From contig NZ_BAOG01000090.1 in assembly GCF_000400365.1 (NCBI RefSeq), forward strand, positions 54,376 through 118,375: DNA of 64,000 nt, given 5' to 3'. The notes under the pieces are model-generated. The model had not been told where the DNA came from and made no database searches. It was given only the letters and a program-made list of their open reading frames with translations. The position numbers and the translations under genes are program-made. The stretch comes from Vibrio jasicida CAIM 1864 = LMG 25398. GTDB lineage: Bacteria > Pseudomonadota > Gammaproteobacteria > Enterobacterales > Vibrionaceae. Below, piece after piece: positions 53,313-62,301 of this stretch (position 1 is the first letter of the stretch; every line of letters begins with the position of its first letter).

Positions 53313-53330
53313 GGGCGGGTGAGCCCGCCC
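53313..53330 (-). terminator. GC-rich hairpin between fasciclin and flavin-reductase genes
   Basis: GGGCGGG (53313-53319), loop TGAG, CCCGCCC (53324-53330). The following leftward sequence is only CTTTC, so a partial terminator or attenuator is likely. Confidence 0.5.
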
Positions 53331-53342
53331 TCCTTGTTGATT

Positions 53343-53843
53343 TTATTTCGGCATGATGACTTCATCAATTACGTGAATCACGCCGTTCTTTGCTTTAACG
53401 TCGGTAGCAATCACGGTAGCGTTGTTGATCATCACTTTATCGCCCATGGTTTTGATCATCACGTCTTGTCCTTGGACTGTCGTCGCTTTGTCCATTTTCA
53501 CTACGTCTGCGGCCATTACTTTGCCCGGAACCACATGGTAGGTAAGAATCGCGACCAGCTTGTCTTTATTATCTGGCATCAGCAACATATCAACCGTACC
53601 ATCTGGAAGCTTAGCAAATGCTTCGTCAGTCGGTGCAAACACCGTGAATGGGCCTTCACCTTTCAGTGTATCCACTAAGCCTGCGGCTTTGACTGCTGCC
53701 ACCAAGGTGTTGAAAGAGCCATTTGCAACAGCCACATCAACGATGTCTTCTTTCATCATTCCGTGTTCGTGGGCTTTTGCTGGCAGTAAAAATGAAAAGG
53801 TGGCAAACAAAACCGTGGTCGTAACCAAAATACGTTTCAACAT
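53343..53843 (-). CDS. Secreted fasciclin (FAS1) domain protein
   Basis: 166 aa with a signal peptide (1-24, cleavage after AKA). One FAS1 domain: FNTLVAAVKAAGL, GPFTVFAPTDEAFAKLP, LTYHVVPGKV, and the final VIHVIDEVIMP. Bacterial FAS1 proteins are secreted or periplasmic adhesion-like proteins; in several bacteria they belong to the singlet-oxygen (ECF sigma/ChrR) regulon. An ECF-type promoter motif (TGATCG-N16-CGTA, 53926-53901) lies 58-83 bases before the start, overlapping the end of the photolyase gene. Confidence 0.92.
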   Translation of the reverse strand: MLKRILVTTTVLFATFSFLLPAKAHEHGMMKEDIVDVAVANGSFNTLVAAVKAAGLVDTLKGEGPFTVFAPTDEAFAKLPDGTVDMLLMPDNKDKLVAILTYHVVPGKVMAADVVKMDKATTVQGQDVMIKTMGDKVMINNATVIATDVKAKNGVIHVIDEVIMPK

Positions 53844-53900
53844 TGTGCATTCCTTTAGTTGTTTGGGGACCGCTCTCTCCCTGATAAAAGTCCCTGTTTG

Positions 53901-53926
53901 TACGCGCGCTTCTTTCTAGACGATCA
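53901..53926 (-). promoter_or_regulatory. ECF (RpoE/ChrR-type) promoter motif before the fasciclin gene
   Basis: On the minus strand TGATCG (53926-53921), 16 bases, CGTA (53904-53901). Identical hexamer, spacing and -10 core to the motif before the DUF6482 gene at 55465. Confidence 0.65.
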
Positions 53927-55405
53927 ACTGGCTTTCTTTTTGTTCGAAGGCCGAACGTGTTGTGCCAAAATTCTCGCGCCCTCTACTTTCACTTCTGTGC
54001 GTTTGCGCCATGCCCACAATCGCTCTCTTGCTGCTTTTGCGCTTGCCTCTACATTTACGACGGGCGCGAGATATCGGGAATCGGGATCCAGTTGGTACAT
54101 GACGGTTTCCATTGCGGTCATTTTCCATGGTTCAAACAACAAGGGCGTGGGAACCATTGCAAGTTCTGGAATCCATTTATGAATGAACTCACCGTCAGCA
54201 TCGTGCTCTTGTGCTTGTTTTGTCGGATTGTAGATGCGAATCGTATTGGTGCCAGTCACACTTGCTTGCATCTGAAATTGTGGGTAATGGATTCCCGGTT
54301 CAAAGTCGAGGAACAACTGAGCTAAGTGGGTCACGCCATCGCGCCAATCCATGTTCATATGATGCGTTAAAAAGCTCACTAACATCGCACGCATGCGAAA
54401 GTTGATGTATCCGGTGTGATGAAGACAACGCATACACGCATCGATGAGCGGTATCCCGGTTGTGCCTGACTTCCAAGCGTCCAAGAGTGCCTCATCTCTT
54501 ACGCTTGCTTGCTGTAATAAAGGTTCATAAGCTCTATTGACACAACGAAACTCCATTTCGCATTCGGATTCAAACTTCTGCATAAAGTGAAAATGCCAAT
54601 GCAACCTCGAAGACAGAGCTATTAAGCTGCGACGAAACCCAGTCACTTGCCAATGTTGCAACAGGTATTGGTACACTTCTCGAAGCGATATATTGCCCCA
54701 TGCGAGATAGGGAGAGAGGCGAGTGCATGCGGTTCGAGATGCTGTCGGGCTAGAAATACTTCGATAATAATCGCGTCCTCGGCGTTGAAAAAAGTCTTCC
54801 ATGGTTTGCCAAGCGAGCGAACCTCCGCCCGTTTGCATGCCTTTTATTTTTTCTAACCAAGAAGGTGGGGGCGTAAACGAAAAACCAAGTGCGTCAACAT
54901 CGAGGGTAACAAGAGAAGCACTTTCAAGGTCGATAGCTTTAATCTCAGCTCGCATAACCGTATCCCAATGCTTATCCCAGCCGAGTCGGTCTTTTGCTCC
55001 TCGAATGACTGCGCCATGTTCAAATTCGCGCCACGGAATCCCTTGTGCTTGAAGCCATGCTGATACTTGTTTATCTCGTTCAAACGTACAATGCAGTCCG
55101 ATTTCTTGATGGGAGAAAATAGCATTGATGTTGAACTGGTTTTGAATCGCGCTGAGGCAATCTATTACGCTACCCGACATTACGGATACTCGATGACCAA
55201 GAGCCGAGAGTGTTTCGTCCATGTCTTGGAGCGATTGCCATATAAAACGCCAGTGACGAGCAGAGTAATGTGGGTCATCCAGTAACACGGGTTCGACAAT
55301 GTAAAGCAGCACAGTTGGATGTTCTGAAGATAAAGCGTGTTGTAAAGGCGTATGATCGGTTAGGCGTAAATCGCGTTTTAGCCACACTAAGTTGATTGTT
55401 TGCAT
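53924..55405 (-). CDS. Cryptochrome/photolyase family protein, class III CPD photolyase-like
   Basis: 493 aa. N-terminal antenna-binding alpha/beta domain (NLVWLKRDLRLTDHTPL), C-terminal FAD domain (about 215-460). RRSLIALSSRLHWHFHFMQK and GTNTIRIYNPTKQAQEHDADGEFIHKWIPEL are the form seen in class III CPD photolyases, related to plant cryptochromes, rather than class I or DASH. It should repair UV-induced pyrimidine dimers using light. Upstream, TGAGAA-N16-CGTA is a poor ECF-like match. First gene of a leftward group with fasciclin and flavin-reductase genes, opposite DUF6482. Confidence 0.88.
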   Translation of the reverse strand: MQTINLVWLKRDLRLTDHTPLQHALSSEHPTVLLYIVEPVLLDDPHYSARHWRFIWQSLQDMDETLSALGHRVSVMSGSVIDCLSAIQNQFNINAIFSHQEIGLHCTFERDKQVSAWLQAQGIPWREFEHGAVIRGAKDRLGWDKHWDTVMRAEIKAIDLESASLVTLDVDALGFSFTPPPSWLEKIKGMQTGGGSLAWQTMEDFFQRRGRDYYRSISSPTASRTACTRLSPYLAWGNISLREVYQYLLQHWQVTGFRRSLIALSSRLHWHFHFMQKFESECEMEFRCVNRAYEPLLQQASVRDEALLDAWKSGTTGIPLIDACMRCLHHTGYINFRMRAMLVSFLTHHMNMDWRDGVTHLAQLFLDFEPGIHYPQFQMQASVTGTNTIRIYNPTKQAQEHDADGEFIHKWIPELAMVPTPLLFEPWKMTAMETVMYQLDPDSRYLAPVVNVEASAKAARERLWAWRKRTEVKVEGARILAQHVRPSNKKKAS

Positions 55406-55464
55406 TGTGCCCCTCGCTTGTTTTTTCGATTTCTACGTATTTGCGGGGCATATTTCTCACTCAG

Positions 55465-55490
55465 TGATCGATTTTATTGATGTTGACGTA
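55465..55490 (+). promoter_or_regulatory. ECF (RpoE/ChrR-type) promoter motif before the DUF6482 gene
   Basis: TGATCG (55465-55470), 16 bases, CGTA (55487-55490). Transcription would start about 15-20 bases before the ATG at 55516. Confidence 0.65.
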
Positions 55491-55515
55491 GAGGCACGGA
55501 GCAAGGAGGTGCTTT

Positions 55516-55821
55516 ATGTCTATGCCACTCAGTAAATTGGAAAAATTCTTCTATATCGACAAGCTTGTTATCCACTCTCTCGATCTCGCTCTGTATCAAG
55601 TATCCGTCTTAGTCGATGGAGAGGAACACTTTGTTACCGACGATAAAGGCAAATTTTTAAGAGCGCATTCGATACTGGAGTTGCAAAAGCAATGTCGTCA
55701 CTTGAAAGCGAAAAAGCAGGTGCTTCGCCAACAAAGTGCCTATGACGAAATGGTTGGGCAGTCATCCAAAGATGGTACTAATGAATTAGAAGTGCCTCTG
55801 CGTGATAACCAGCTTTACTGA
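55516..55821 (+). CDS. DUF6482-like small protein
   Basis: 101 aa with a strong AAGGAGGTG site before the ATG. Small acidic/basic cytoplasmic protein: LSKLEKFFYIDKLVIHSLDLALYQVSV, then a turn VDGEEHFVTDDKGKFLRAHS and a basic coiled-coil-like part (LQKQCRHLKAKKQVLRQQ). Resembles the DUF6482 family; function unknown. Divergent from the photolyase and preceded by an ECF-type promoter, so it is probably a member of the same stress response. Confidence 0.72.
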   Translation: MSMPLSKLEKFFYIDKLVIHSLDLALYQVSVLVDGEEHFVTDDKGKFLRAHSILELQKQCRHLKAKKQVLRQQSAYDEMVGQSSKDGTNELEVPLRDNQLY

Positions 55822-55854
55822 CTGAGAAATAACCAAAAATTGAACTCGACACCA

Positions 55855-55888
55855 TGTGATGCTTGCTAGACTGACACAAAGCATCACA
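55855..55888. promoter_or_regulatory. 10-bp inverted repeat between DUF6482 and DUF1800 genes
   Basis: TGTGATGCTT (55855-55864) / AAGCATCACA (55879-55888), 11 bases before the DUF1800 start. No T-run, so an operator or an mRNA hairpin near the ribosome-binding site. Confidence 0.45.
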
Positions 55889-55899
55889 CGGAATCGGCT

Positions 55900-57288
55900 A
55901 TGCAGTATTACCCAACTCAAGACATTATCTCTGAGCAGCGGTTCGGCTTTGGGCCCCTTTATCAACACAGCTCGCCAAGTTTAGAAAAGCAACTAAGCAG
56001 TAAGACTTATTGGCATGAGGCAGTAACCAATTTGCCGAGTACAAACGAAGTGCTGTTGGAACTGAGAAAGCTCAATGACACCAAACGAGAGCTCAAACAA
56101 TCCCCAACCAAAAAGCGTGAAGTGCAAAAGCAAATCGGTGCGTTCTTTCGTGAGCAATATTTGCGACAAGTCGAGGCTCGCAACCAACAGACTTTGCACA
56201 CTCCGTGTGGATTTCAGGAACGCTTGATTCAATTTTGGAGCAACCATTTTGCCATATCGGCAGACACACGAAAGGTGCGTCCGATTGTGGCTAGCGTTGA
56301 AAATGAAGTGATTCGAGAACACTGGAATGGCAACTTTGTTGAGATGCTCTTAGCGGTGAGTCAGCACCCAACCATGCTGATGTTTCTGGATAACAACTTG
56401 TCGGTAGGACCGAACTCCAAACAAGGACTGAAACAGGGTAAAGGGCTCAATGAAAACCTCGCGCGAGAAATCATGGAGCTGCATACGCTTGGTGTCGATA
56501 GCCAATATACACAACAAGACGTAATTGAGCTGGCAAAAGCCATTACTGGCTGGAGTGTTGGATTCAAAGCACCAAAAGTTGGTTTTCAGTTTAATGCAAG
56601 AAACCATGAGCCAGGCTCGATAACTTTGCTTGGCAAGCGCTATTCTCAACAAGGTATTGAACAAGGACGAGCGTGTTTGAGAGATCTTGCGCTTCATCCT
56701 GATACCGCAAAACATATTGCACGAAAGTTGGTGCAGCATTTCCTAGGAACCTCCGGTGAAGCCTTGGTTGAACCGCTCAGCCAAGCTTATTTGAAAGGCA
56801 AAGGGGATTTGCTTCCGGTTTATCGAGTGTTGATTCAAAACGCTTTGAGCCAATCGGCAGAGGTGGTGCGCTTTCGTACTTCTCAGGAGTGGTTATTTGC
56901 GGTTTTGCGCAGTGCTGATGTCCGTTTTCCTGAATCTAATGACATGCAAATGAGCAAGTCGGGGAATAAATTACTCGGTGCGCAAAGAAGCTTAGGGCAG
57001 CCTCCTTTTATGGCGGGTTCTCCTGCTGGTTGGCCAGACAAAGACGCGGATTACAACAGTCCATCGGCGCTAACTCAGCGGTGGCAGTTAGCGAATCGAA
57101 TCGCTCGACTGGCGGTGAAAAGTGCCAAGTCCCAAGGTGTGAAACCACAAGCTTTTGTTGAGCAAATTAGCCAACAGCTTTACGGCAATGCGTTAGACGA
57201 ACACACAAGGTTGGTGATGAACAAAGCCCCATCGGCAGAGATGAAGCTTTCTCTACTTTGGCTTAGTCCACAATTTCAGTATCGATGA
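55900..57288 (+). CDS. DUF1800-domain protein
   Basis: 462 aa, no clear signal peptide. DUF1800 blocks: RLIQFWSNHFAIS, LLAVSQHPTMLMFLDN, NENLAREIMELHTLGV, LAKAITGWSVG and the later PPFMAGSPAGWPD. Function unestablished. DUF1800 genes occur next to DUF1501 genes in many bacteria, as here with eight bases between them, so the two products very likely act together. DUF1501 has a Tat signal, so this one may travel with it. Confidence 0.9.
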   Translation: MQYYPTQDIISEQRFGFGPLYQHSSPSLEKQLSSKTYWHEAVTNLPSTNEVLLELRKLNDTKRELKQSPTKKREVQKQIGAFFREQYLRQVEARNQQTLHTPCGFQERLIQFWSNHFAISADTRKVRPIVASVENEVIREHWNGNFVEMLLAVSQHPTMLMFLDNNLSVGPNSKQGLKQGKGLNENLAREIMELHTLGVDSQYTQQDVIELAKAITGWSVGFKAPKVGFQFNARNHEPGSITLLGKRYSQQGIEQGRACLRDLALHPDTAKHIARKLVQHFLGTSGEALVEPLSQAYLKGKGDLLPVYRVLIQNALSQSAEVVRFRTSQEWLFAVLRSADVRFPESNDMQMSKSGNKLLGAQRSLGQPPFMAGSPAGWPDKDADYNSPSALTQRWQLANRIARLAVKSAKSQGVKPQAFVEQISQQLYGNALDEHTRLVMNKAPSAEMKLSLLWLSPQFQYR

Positions 57289-57296
57289 GGTGAGTG

Positions 57297-58466
57297 ATGA
57301 CAATAGATAAACAAACGAACTTAACATCGACTCGTCGACAATTTTTAAAATCCGCTTTAGCCGTGGGCGCAACAAGCTTGTTGCCTAATGCAGTCTTTGC
57401 TCAATCAAGCTCTCCAAATATCTTTGTTTGGATTACGTTGCGGGGTGCGATGGATGGATTAAACGTTGTGGTTCCTTATGCTGATAAGCAGTATTTAGCT
57501 CTCCGTCCGACGATTGGTTTAGCAACAGAAAAACTGAATAAACTCGACGATTTTTATGGTTTGCATCCGGCGATGAAAACCAGCTTCGAGTGGTATCAAA
57601 ATAAGCAGATGGCGATGATTCATGCTTGTGCCACCGCGTATCGTGAGCGCTCTCATTTTGATGGGCAAAAGGTGTTAGAAAACGGTACAGACAATCCGTT
57701 ACATCGTGATGGATGGTTAAACCGATTGCTGCAACTGGATGCCAAGTCGAAAGGTTTGGCGATCGATTCAGGGTTACCTTTGATTGTTCAAGGAGAGAAG
57801 GCGGTCAGCAGTTGGTATCCAAACAATCTGCAAGCGCGAGACAGCCAAGTGGAGCTGCTAGAGGCTTTGTTTCAAAGTGATGAGAAGCTTGCGAGTAATT
57901 TTGAAGAAGCGCTGAAGATTGAAATGATGTCGAATCGTAATCGTCCCGGTAAGCAGTTTCCTGTCTTGGCGTCTCAAGCGGGAACTTTTCTCTCTGCTGA
58001 AGGTGGCCCTAACATCGCGGTATTGGAACTGGGCGGATGGGATACTCATGCAGGCCAAGGCGCAGAAACAGGAAGGCTCGCCAATCAATTGCGTAAATTG
58101 GATAACGGTCTTGCCAACCTAAAGAAAGCGTTAGGGGATAACTGGTCGAAAACCGTCGTGATGGCGGCAAGTGAATTTGGACGCACTGCAGCGGAAAACG
58201 GAACCAAAGGTACCGATCATGGAACAGCAAACGCCATGTTTATTGCTGGTGGAGCCATCGAAGGTGGCAAGGTATTGGGAGAATTTCCAGGGCTTGCCCA
58301 AACTGAGCTTTATCAAGGGAGAGACTTAGCCCCTGCTAATGATATGAGGGCGGTGATCAAAGCCGTTCTACAGCAACACATGAGCATAGAATCGAGTGCG
58401 CTAGAAAGCGTATTTCCTGACAGCGTCTCAGATAAAGCTTACGCAGGCCTTATCCGTTCATCTTAG
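57297..58466 (+). CDS. DUF1501-domain protein with Tat signal
   Basis: 389 aa from the ATG at 57297 (GTG one codon earlier). Twin-arginine signal STRRQFLKSALAVGATSLL (Arg13-Arg14) with cleavage near VFAQ, so it is folded in the cytoplasm and exported by Tat. Alkaline-phosphatase-like DUF1501 domain: RGAMDGLNVVVPYAD, RSHFDGQKVLENG, GGWDTHAGQG, SEFGRTAAENGTKGTDHGTANA; the conserved Asp/His residues suggest metal binding. Pairs with DUF1800 upstream. Substrate unknown. Confidence 0.92.
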   Translation: MTIDKQTNLTSTRRQFLKSALAVGATSLLPNAVFAQSSSPNIFVWITLRGAMDGLNVVVPYADKQYLALRPTIGLATEKLNKLDDFYGLHPAMKTSFEWYQNKQMAMIHACATAYRERSHFDGQKVLENGTDNPLHRDGWLNRLLQLDAKSKGLAIDSGLPLIVQGEKAVSSWYPNNLQARDSQVELLEALFQSDEKLASNFEEALKIEMMSNRNRPGKQFPVLASQAGTFLSAEGGPNIAVLELGGWDTHAGQGAETGRLANQLRKLDNGLANLKKALGDNWSKTVVMAASEFGRTAAENGTKGTDHGTANAMFIAGGAIEGGKVLGEFPGLAQTELYQGRDLAPANDMRAVIKAVLQQHMSIESSALESVFPDSVSDKAYAGLIRSS

Positions 58467-58490
58467 TTTTTACCTTACAACGATAACAAA

Positions 58491-58523
58491 AACGCCCCGT
58501 CTCCAAGCCAGAAGCGGGGCGTT
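58491..58523. terminator. Bidirectional terminator, DUF1501 / trhO
   Basis: AACGCCCCG (58491-58499) / CGGGGCGTT (58515-58523), A-rich on the left and T-rich on the right. Confidence 0.85.
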
Positions 58524-58544
58524 TATATTTAATGTGTTTGAATT

Positions 58545-59525
58545 TTACGCTTGCTTACGTTGCGCGTCTTTCTTCGCCAGTTTTTCTGCGCGTCGCTGCT
58601 CACGCTGTTTGGCACTTTCACCACCAACGTGTTGTTCGCCACGAACCGCTGCTAACGACACTTGCTTTTCACGCTCGCGGAAGCGTTCTACTTGCTCTTC
58701 ACTGTGTTTACCAAAACATTTCGGGCAGCTTACGCCTTGCTCAAATTGCTCTGATTGTTTGTCTTCTTCCGTGATTGGCAGTCGGCAAGCATTACACAAG
58801 TCGTAATCTGCTTTTTCCAGCTGGTGGTTCACCGCAACGCGACCGTCGAATACGTAGCAGTCGCCTTCCCACAAGCTTTCTTCTTCTGGTACTTCTTCAA
58901 GGTATTTCAGAATACCGCCTTCTAGGTGGTAAACCTCATCAAAACCCTGCTCTTTCATGTAAGCAGTCGACTTTTCACAGCGAATACCACCAGTACAGAA
59001 CATCGCGACTTTTTTGTGTTTCTCTGGATCCATGTTTTGTTTTACATAGTCAGGAAATTCGCGAAAAGTGTCAGTATTTGGATTAACAGCACCTTTAAAT
59101 GTTCCGATCTCAATTTCATAGTCATTACGAGTATCAACCACAAATACTTCTGGATCAGTAATCAGATCGTTCCAATCTTGCGGCTTCACGTAAGTACCAA
59201 CCACATGGCGAGGATCGATGCCTTCAACGCCCAATGTCACGATCTCTTTCTTTAGCTTTACTTTGGTGCGGTTAAACGGCTGAGTATCTGAGTACGACTC
59301 TTTGTAAACAATACCAGTAAGGCAAGGCTCGGCATTTAGCCATGCAAGCAGTGTATTAATACCTTCGCGTTTCGCTGCAACCGTACCGTTAATACCTTCA
59401 CTCGCCAGTAGCAACGTTCCATGTACACCGTGGGCTTCCATTAGGGCAAGCAATGGCTCGCGTAACTCTTGGTAGTTTTCCAGTTCCACAAACTTATACA
59501 GGGCGCAGACAACATACTGACTCAT
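58545..59525 (-). CDS. trhO: tRNA uridine(34) hydroxylase TrhO (rhodanese, UPF0176)
   Basis: 326 aa. Ferredoxin-like N-terminal domain (ASEGINGTVA), rhodanese domain with active-site loop CTGGIRCEKS (C177, C183), then a C-terminal cysteine region (CNACRLP...CPKCFGK) and a basic KKDAQRKQA tail. TrhO makes 5-hydroxyuridine at tRNA position 34, with oxygen, as the first step to cmo5U. Monocistronic. Confidence 0.95.
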   Translation of the reverse strand: MSQYVVCALYKFVELENYQELREPLLALMEAHGVHGTLLLASEGINGTVAAKREGINTLLAWLNAEPCLTGIVYKESYSDTQPFNRTKVKLKKEIVTLGVEGIDPRHVVGTYVKPQDWNDLITDPEVFVVDTRNDYEIEIGTFKGAVNPNTDTFREFPDYVKQNMDPEKHKKVAMFCTGGIRCEKSTAYMKEQGFDEVYHLEGGILKYLEEVPEEESLWEGDCYVFDGRVAVNHQLEKADYDLCNACRLPITEEDKQSEQFEQGVSCPKCFGKHSEEQVERFREREKQVSLAAVRGEQHVGGESAKQREQRRAEKLAKKDAQRKQA

Positions 59526-59990
59526 GATTATTCCTTACTTTAAAAGGTCGATGGTTCGACGACTCGATACCTAACAATTTTAGCGGCTCGGAGTATACCT
59601 GAGTAATTTAGTCGGAAATACGGACAAACTATGCGGATATTTTCAGTCATATTGACAAGGCGATTTTTTCGACAAATCTTGGCGCGTAGCATTGGAAATT
59701 AATGGGTATGAAAATTTGAACTAGATCACATTTGTTGTTCTTTTCTAGAAATGAACTAAGTTAATGAAAATTAAATCTTTGTGGAAAACTTCATCACTTT
59801 ATCAGGTTTGCGGTGCTTGTCTCTAATTGCAGTTCCTGTCGAGCTTGATGTCGGTGTCAATATGTTTCCTTACCCTCTCCATCTTCAGTTCTAACTTTTA
59901 AAAAACTCACTTGTAATGATAACTATTATCATCTAGATCTATTACGTACATATGGTGCTCAATATTAAAACTACACACAAGATATAGATT
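59526..59990. other. Intergenic region between trhO and nrdA
   Basis: 465 bp, AT-rich, holding the divergent trhO and nrdA promoters and the Fur box at 59917. No gene seen. Confidence 0.5.
59917..59931 (+). promoter_or_regulatory. Fur box upstream of nrdA
   Basis: TGATAAC-T-ATTATCA: a 7-1-7 inverted repeat fitting the Fur consensus TGATAAT-N-ATTATCA in 13 of 14 arm positions, 60 bases before the nrdA start. Confidence 0.82.
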
Positions 59991-62249
59991 ATGGACGTTA
60001 TAAAACGAGATGGACGGAAAGAAAAAGCCAGTCTAGATAAGGTGACTCGAAGAGCCGAAGCGCTGGCTGATGGACTAAAAGTTGAACCTATTGCAGTTGC
60101 ACAACGCGTGGTAAGCGGTTTGTACGACGGCATTAAGGTGACGGAAATCGATGTATTCCTCGCTGAAACGGCAGCAAGCCTTGCGACGGAACACCCTGAT
60201 TATGCCAAGCTTGCGGCTCGCGTGATGGTGAGTTCTCTGCAAAAAGAAACCAGCGGATACGCAACTGCAACACGTGAGCTCTCTGAAATCGGTATTCTTT
60301 CCGATGCTTACGTCGACTTTGTTGCCAAGAATCAGTTTGCGCTCGAAGAGATGATTGACTACAAACGCGACTATCAGTTTGATTATTTCGGCTACAAAAC
60401 TCTCGAGCGTTCCTACCTATTGAAAGTAAAAGGTGTGGTGGTTGAACGACCACAAGATATGTTCATGCGCGTGGCAGTCGCTGTCGCAGGTGACGATCTT
60501 GAAGAAATTCGAGAGCTATACGATTTGCTCAGCCTTGGTTACTACACTCATGCTACGCCAACGCTGTTTAATGCTGGCTGTAAGATGCAGCAACTATCTT
60601 CGTGTTTCCTATTGGCGATGCAAGAAGACTCCATCAACGGCATTTACGACACCCTCAAAGATTGTGCACTGATTTCTAAATCGGCGGGCGGCATTGGGCT
60701 ACACATCCACAATATTCGTGCGACTGGGGCGCCAATTATTGGCACTAACGGTGTGTCGAATGGCATCGTGCCAATGCTCAAAGTCTTCAATGAAACGGCT
60801 CGCTATGTGGACCAAGGTGGCGGTAAGCGCAAGGGCTCGTTTGCGGTTTATCTGGAACCTTGGCATGCGGATATCGAATCCTTCCTCGATTTACGTAAAA
60901 ACCACGGTAAAGAAGAGTTCCGCGCACGTGATTTGTTCCTCGCTCTATGGGTGCCAGACTTGTTCATGGAACGTGTCGAAAACGACGCAGAATGGACTCT
61001 GTTTAGCCCACACAATACCAAAGGTTTGTCTGATTTATACGGTGCTGAATTTACTCAGAAGTACCAAGAATACGAGCGTATGGGCTTGGGCGTAAAGACC
61101 ATCAAAGCCCGCCAATTGATGACGCAAATCATTGAGTCGCAAGCCGAGACGGGAACACCGTACATGCTCTACAAAGATGCGTGTAATGAAAAGTCGAATC
61201 AGAAAAACCTCGGCACCATTAAGTCGAGTAACTTGTGCGCAGAGATCATGGAAGTCTCGACGCCAGATGAAACGGCGGCTTGTAATTTGGCGTCTATGGC
61301 ACTGCCTAAGTTCGTTACAGACGCGGGGTTTGATTTCGACAAACTTCACCAAGTCACCAAAGTCGCGATTAAGAACCTCGACCGCGTTATCGATGTGAAC
61401 TATCACCCAACCGATAAGATTGAAAAATCGAACCACGCGCATCGTCCTGTTGGTTTGGGTATCCAAGGTTTGGCGGATGTGTTCTTTAAAATGCACCTTC
61501 CATTCGATAGCGAAGAAGCATTACAGCTTAACCGTGACATCGCAGAAACCATGTATCACGCCTCCCTTGAAGCGTCTTGTGAAATCGCGGCGCAAAAAGG
61601 CGCGTATTCCAGTTATGACGGCTCACCAATCAGTCATGGTCAGTTCCAATTTGATCTGTGGGATGAACAACCAAGCAGCCGCTGGGATTGGTCACAGCTA
61701 AAGCGCCAAATCTCAGAGCATGGTGTGCGCAACTCGCTACTGATTGCTCAAATGCCAACGGCGTCGACAGCGCAAATTTTAGGTAACAACGAAGCGTTTG
61801 AAGCACAAACCAGCAATATCTATAAACGCCAAACATTGTCGGGTGAGTTCATCATCATCAACAAACACCTGGTCAGCGATCTGGAACCGCGCGGACTTTG
61901 GACGAGCAAAATCCGTGACGCCATTATTCTCAATAACGGTTCAGTACAAGGCATTGATGCCATTCCAGACGATCTTCAATCCGTGTATCGCACCGTGTGG
62001 GAAATCTCTCAGAAAGTGATCATTGATATGTCGGCAGCTCGTGCCCCATTTGTTTGTCAATCGCAGAGCCTCAACTTATGGCTCGCATCACCAACGTTCG
62101 CCCAAATCAATGCGATGCACTTCTACGCGTGGAAACGTGGTCTGAAAACCGGCATGTACTACTTGCGCTCTAAGCCATCAACGAATGCGGTGAAAGTCAC
62201 CGTTGGTCAGCAAAGCGAAGATGAAGATTGCCTAAACTGCGGCGCATAA
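59991..62249 (+). CDS. nrdA: Class I ribonucleoside-diphosphate reductase large subunit, eukaryote-like
   Basis: 752 aa. ATP-cone at the N-terminus (VIKRDGRKE, about 1-90), then the ten-stranded barrel. Active-site residues: C205 (LSSCFL), N414, radical C416 and E418 (NLCAEIME), and C431 (AACNLASMALP). The C-terminal redox pair C747-x-x-C750 in CLNCGA resembles the CLMCGS end of eukaryotic R1 rather than the E. coli CESGAC form. It reduces NDPs to dNDPs with NrdB. No good Shine-Dalgarno is visible. Operon with nrdB and a glutaredoxin, behind a Fur box. Vibrio has other nrd sets elsewhere. Confidence 0.94.
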   Translation: MDVIKRDGRKEKASLDKVTRRAEALADGLKVEPIAVAQRVVSGLYDGIKVTEIDVFLAETAASLATEHPDYAKLAARVMVSSLQKETSGYATATRELSEIGILSDAYVDFVAKNQFALEEMIDYKRDYQFDYFGYKTLERSYLLKVKGVVVERPQDMFMRVAVAVAGDDLEEIRELYDLLSLGYYTHATPTLFNAGCKMQQLSSCFLLAMQEDSINGIYDTLKDCALISKSAGGIGLHIHNIRATGAPIIGTNGVSNGIVPMLKVFNETARYVDQGGGKRKGSFAVYLEPWHADIESFLDLRKNHGKEEFRARDLFLALWVPDLFMERVENDAEWTLFSPHNTKGLSDLYGAEFTQKYQEYERMGLGVKTIKARQLMTQIIESQAETGTPYMLYKDACNEKSNQKNLGTIKSSNLCAEIMEVSTPDETAACNLASMALPKFVTDAGFDFDKLHQVTKVAIKNLDRVIDVNYHPTDKIEKSNHAHRPVGLGIQGLADVFFKMHLPFDSEEALQLNRDIAETMYHASLEASCEIAAQKGAYSSYDGSPISHGQFQFDLWDEQPSSRWDWSQLKRQISEHGVRNSLLIAQMPTASTAQILGNNEAFEAQTSNIYKRQTLSGEFIIINKHLVSDLEPRGLWTSKIRDAIILNNGSVQGIDAIPDDLQSVYRTVWEISQKVIIDMSAARAPFVCQSQSLNLWLASPTFAQINAMHFYAWKRGLKTGMYYLRSKPSTNAVKVTVGQQSEDEDCLNCGA

Positions 62250-62301
62250 ACCTATCTCGTCAATTAAAAAGATTCACATCAACCGAAAGTAAGGAAACGG
62301 T

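Noticed and set aside
59526..59600. GGTCGATGGTTCGACGACTCG inverted repeat near the trhO start, as a regulatory hairpin
   Set aside because: Pairing is short and no conserved context supports it.
59975..59990. NrdR-box-like sequence ACACAAGATATAGATT just before nrdA
   Set aside because: 13 of 16 positions fit, but NrdR boxes occur as pairs about 31-32 bp apart and no convincing partner is present; it also abuts the start codon.
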